Part shown: positions 63,419 to 64,000 of the stretch, piece by piece | Numbering within the stretch: position 1 is the first letter of the stretch | Layout of the letters: the number at the start of each line of letters is the position of its first letter | NCBI GenBank assembly: GCA_958295845.1 | Contig: OY282376.1 | Span: 3,981,022 to 4,045,021 of the forward strand | Reading direction: 5' to 3' | Length of the DNA stretch: 64,000 bases | Source of the DNA: Caldilineaceae bacterium | GTDB taxonomy: Bacteria > Chloroflexota > Anaerolineae > Caldilineales > Caldilineaceae | The notes under the pieces: generated by a model | Seen by the model: only the letters and a program-made list of their open reading frames with translations | Databases searched by the model: none | Told to the model about the DNA's origin: nothing | Program-made: the position numbers and the translations under genes

Positions 63419-64000
63419 CTAACCGATGACCCGGCAGGTGGCGTGCAGTCTACGTCCTCTCTCCGAAATATTGTCGAACTCCGCCCGTGTCATTTCAATT
63501 GGCACGCGCTGGCCGAACCAGGGCAGCGAGTAACAGATAACCAGTTCCGGCCGCACGTGATCCGAGCGGTTGGGCGTGCCGCGGTGCAGCGTACGCGGGT
63601 CCTGGATCCAGAGCGTACCTTTCTTCAGATTGAGACGACGCCGGGTGGGAAAATCCCCTGCCTCCAGGATCTCATCGTAGCGACTCTCCATCTCCGGATC
63701 GGCAAGATACTGCGTACATGGCAGAATCTCGAAACTGCCATTTTCTTTGTAAGTGTCGACCAGAGGGAACTTTACCCCGAAATGGGGGCAGACTTCCAGG
63801 CCGACGTGCGGCACCAATTTGGATATGCCCGCGTCACGGTGCCACCGCTGGAATTCGCTGCCCGGATAAGGGTTGTTGGAGTGATAGCAGGTGATTCGAT
63901 AGTCCTCAGTTCCCCAATAGCGGTCCAGAAAGTCCAGCAAGACTGGGTTCTCGTAGATCGCCGGGTCGGCAAAGGGCTGCTCCCAGGGGACGTAGACTGT
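63419..64000 (-). CDS. Phytanoyl-CoA dioxygenase (PhyH) family protein, C-terminal part (cut by right window edge)
   Basis: The frame is open from the right edge to a stop at 63419 and gives 194 residues. It runs through VYVPWEQPFADPAIYENPVL and LDFLDRYWGTEDYR, so the apparent start at 63940 is an internal codon. The iron-binding H-x-D is in FQRWHRDAGIS, and the distal His is in RTLHRGTPNRSDHVRPELVI with the 2-oxoglutarate-binding Arg nearby. The N-terminus lies outside the window. Together with the previous gene it forms a pair of distinct PhyH proteins upstream of a Gfo/Idh gene. Confidence 0.85.
   Translation of the reverse strand, partial: TVYVPWEQPFADPAIYENPVLLDFLDRYWGTEDYRITCYHSNNPYPGSEFQRWHRDAGISKLVPHVGLEVCPHFGVKFPLVDTYKENGSFEILPCTQYLADPEMESRYDEILEAGDFPTRRRLNLKKGTLWIQDPRTLHRGTPNRSDHVRPELVICYSLPWFGQRVPIEMTRAEFDNISERGRRLHATCRVIG

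Noticed and set aside
1..64000. tRNA, rRNA or CRISPR arrays
   Set aside because: I saw no cloverleaf with a TTCGA-like arm, no rRNA blocks and no regularly spaced direct repeats.
1..64000. Insertion sequence or prophage
   Set aside because: No transposase, integrase or phage structural motif is visible. The only mobile-like features are toxin-antitoxin pairs and gene remnants.

Overview
The window is GC-rich, densely coded bacterial chromosome. No rRNA, tRNA or universal phylogenetic marker is present, so the taxon is an inference. A MenG/UbiE methyltransferase, very large family-5 oligopeptide/sugar ABC binding lipoproteins with acidic linkers, and many sialidase-like, phytanoyl-CoA dioxygenase, Gfo/Idh and NHL genes are typical of Chloroflexota (Caldilineae/Anaerolineae-like) genomes. 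That is my best guess, not a demonstrated assignment.

Layout. 1-11028 is a minus-strand housekeeping and signalling block: a PH-domain membrane protein cut by the left edge, SurE, a class A penicillin-binding protein, a SAM methyltransferase, MenG, and two ATPases. One ATPase carries two seven-bladed sensor propellers outside the membrane. 11346-14226 holds a GcvT-like protein, a HicAB pair, a cupin and a RelE/ParE-type toxin-antitoxin pair. 14408-29213 is a catabolic region of oxidoreductases, an M24 peptidase, SDRs, TIM-barrel sugar isomerases, an amidohydrolase, a second HicAB pair, an HpcH/HpaI aldolase and two D-2-hydroxyacid dehydrogenases. It contains several broken genes: a sialidase remnant, a frameshifted isomerase, and a fused permease/dehydrogenase remnant. 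29765-43659 is mostly plus strand: three sialidase-family proteins, a binding protein with two permeases but no ATPase, a TIM-barrel glycosidase-like protein, ribokinase (minus), a third dehydrogenase, and a TIM-barrel/FGE fusion. 43722-50375 holds a phytanoyl-CoA dioxygenase followed by three tandem copies of a two-gene cassette, a uronate-dehydrogenase-like SDR plus an NHL propeller protein. 50488-58659 holds a ferritin-like protein and a complete five-gene Opp/Dpp-type importer. 59025-64000 holds a GH127-like glycosidase, a Gfo/Idh oxidoreductase and two phytanoyl-CoA dioxygenases, the last cut by the right edge.

How the genes may work together (inference). The two importers bring in oligosaccharides or peptides. 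The sialidase-like, GH127-like and other TIM-barrel proteins trim glycans. Udh-like dehydrogenases oxidise a uronic acid or related sugar to a lactone that the adjacent propeller might open. Isomerases, SDRs, Gfo/Idh enzymes, D-2-hydroxyacid dehydrogenases, ribokinase and the HpcH/HpaI aldolase carry the products to central metabolism. The most unusual features are the triplicated dehydrogenase-propeller cassette and the hybrid propeller sensor whose output domain is a P-loop ATPase rather than a histidine kinase.
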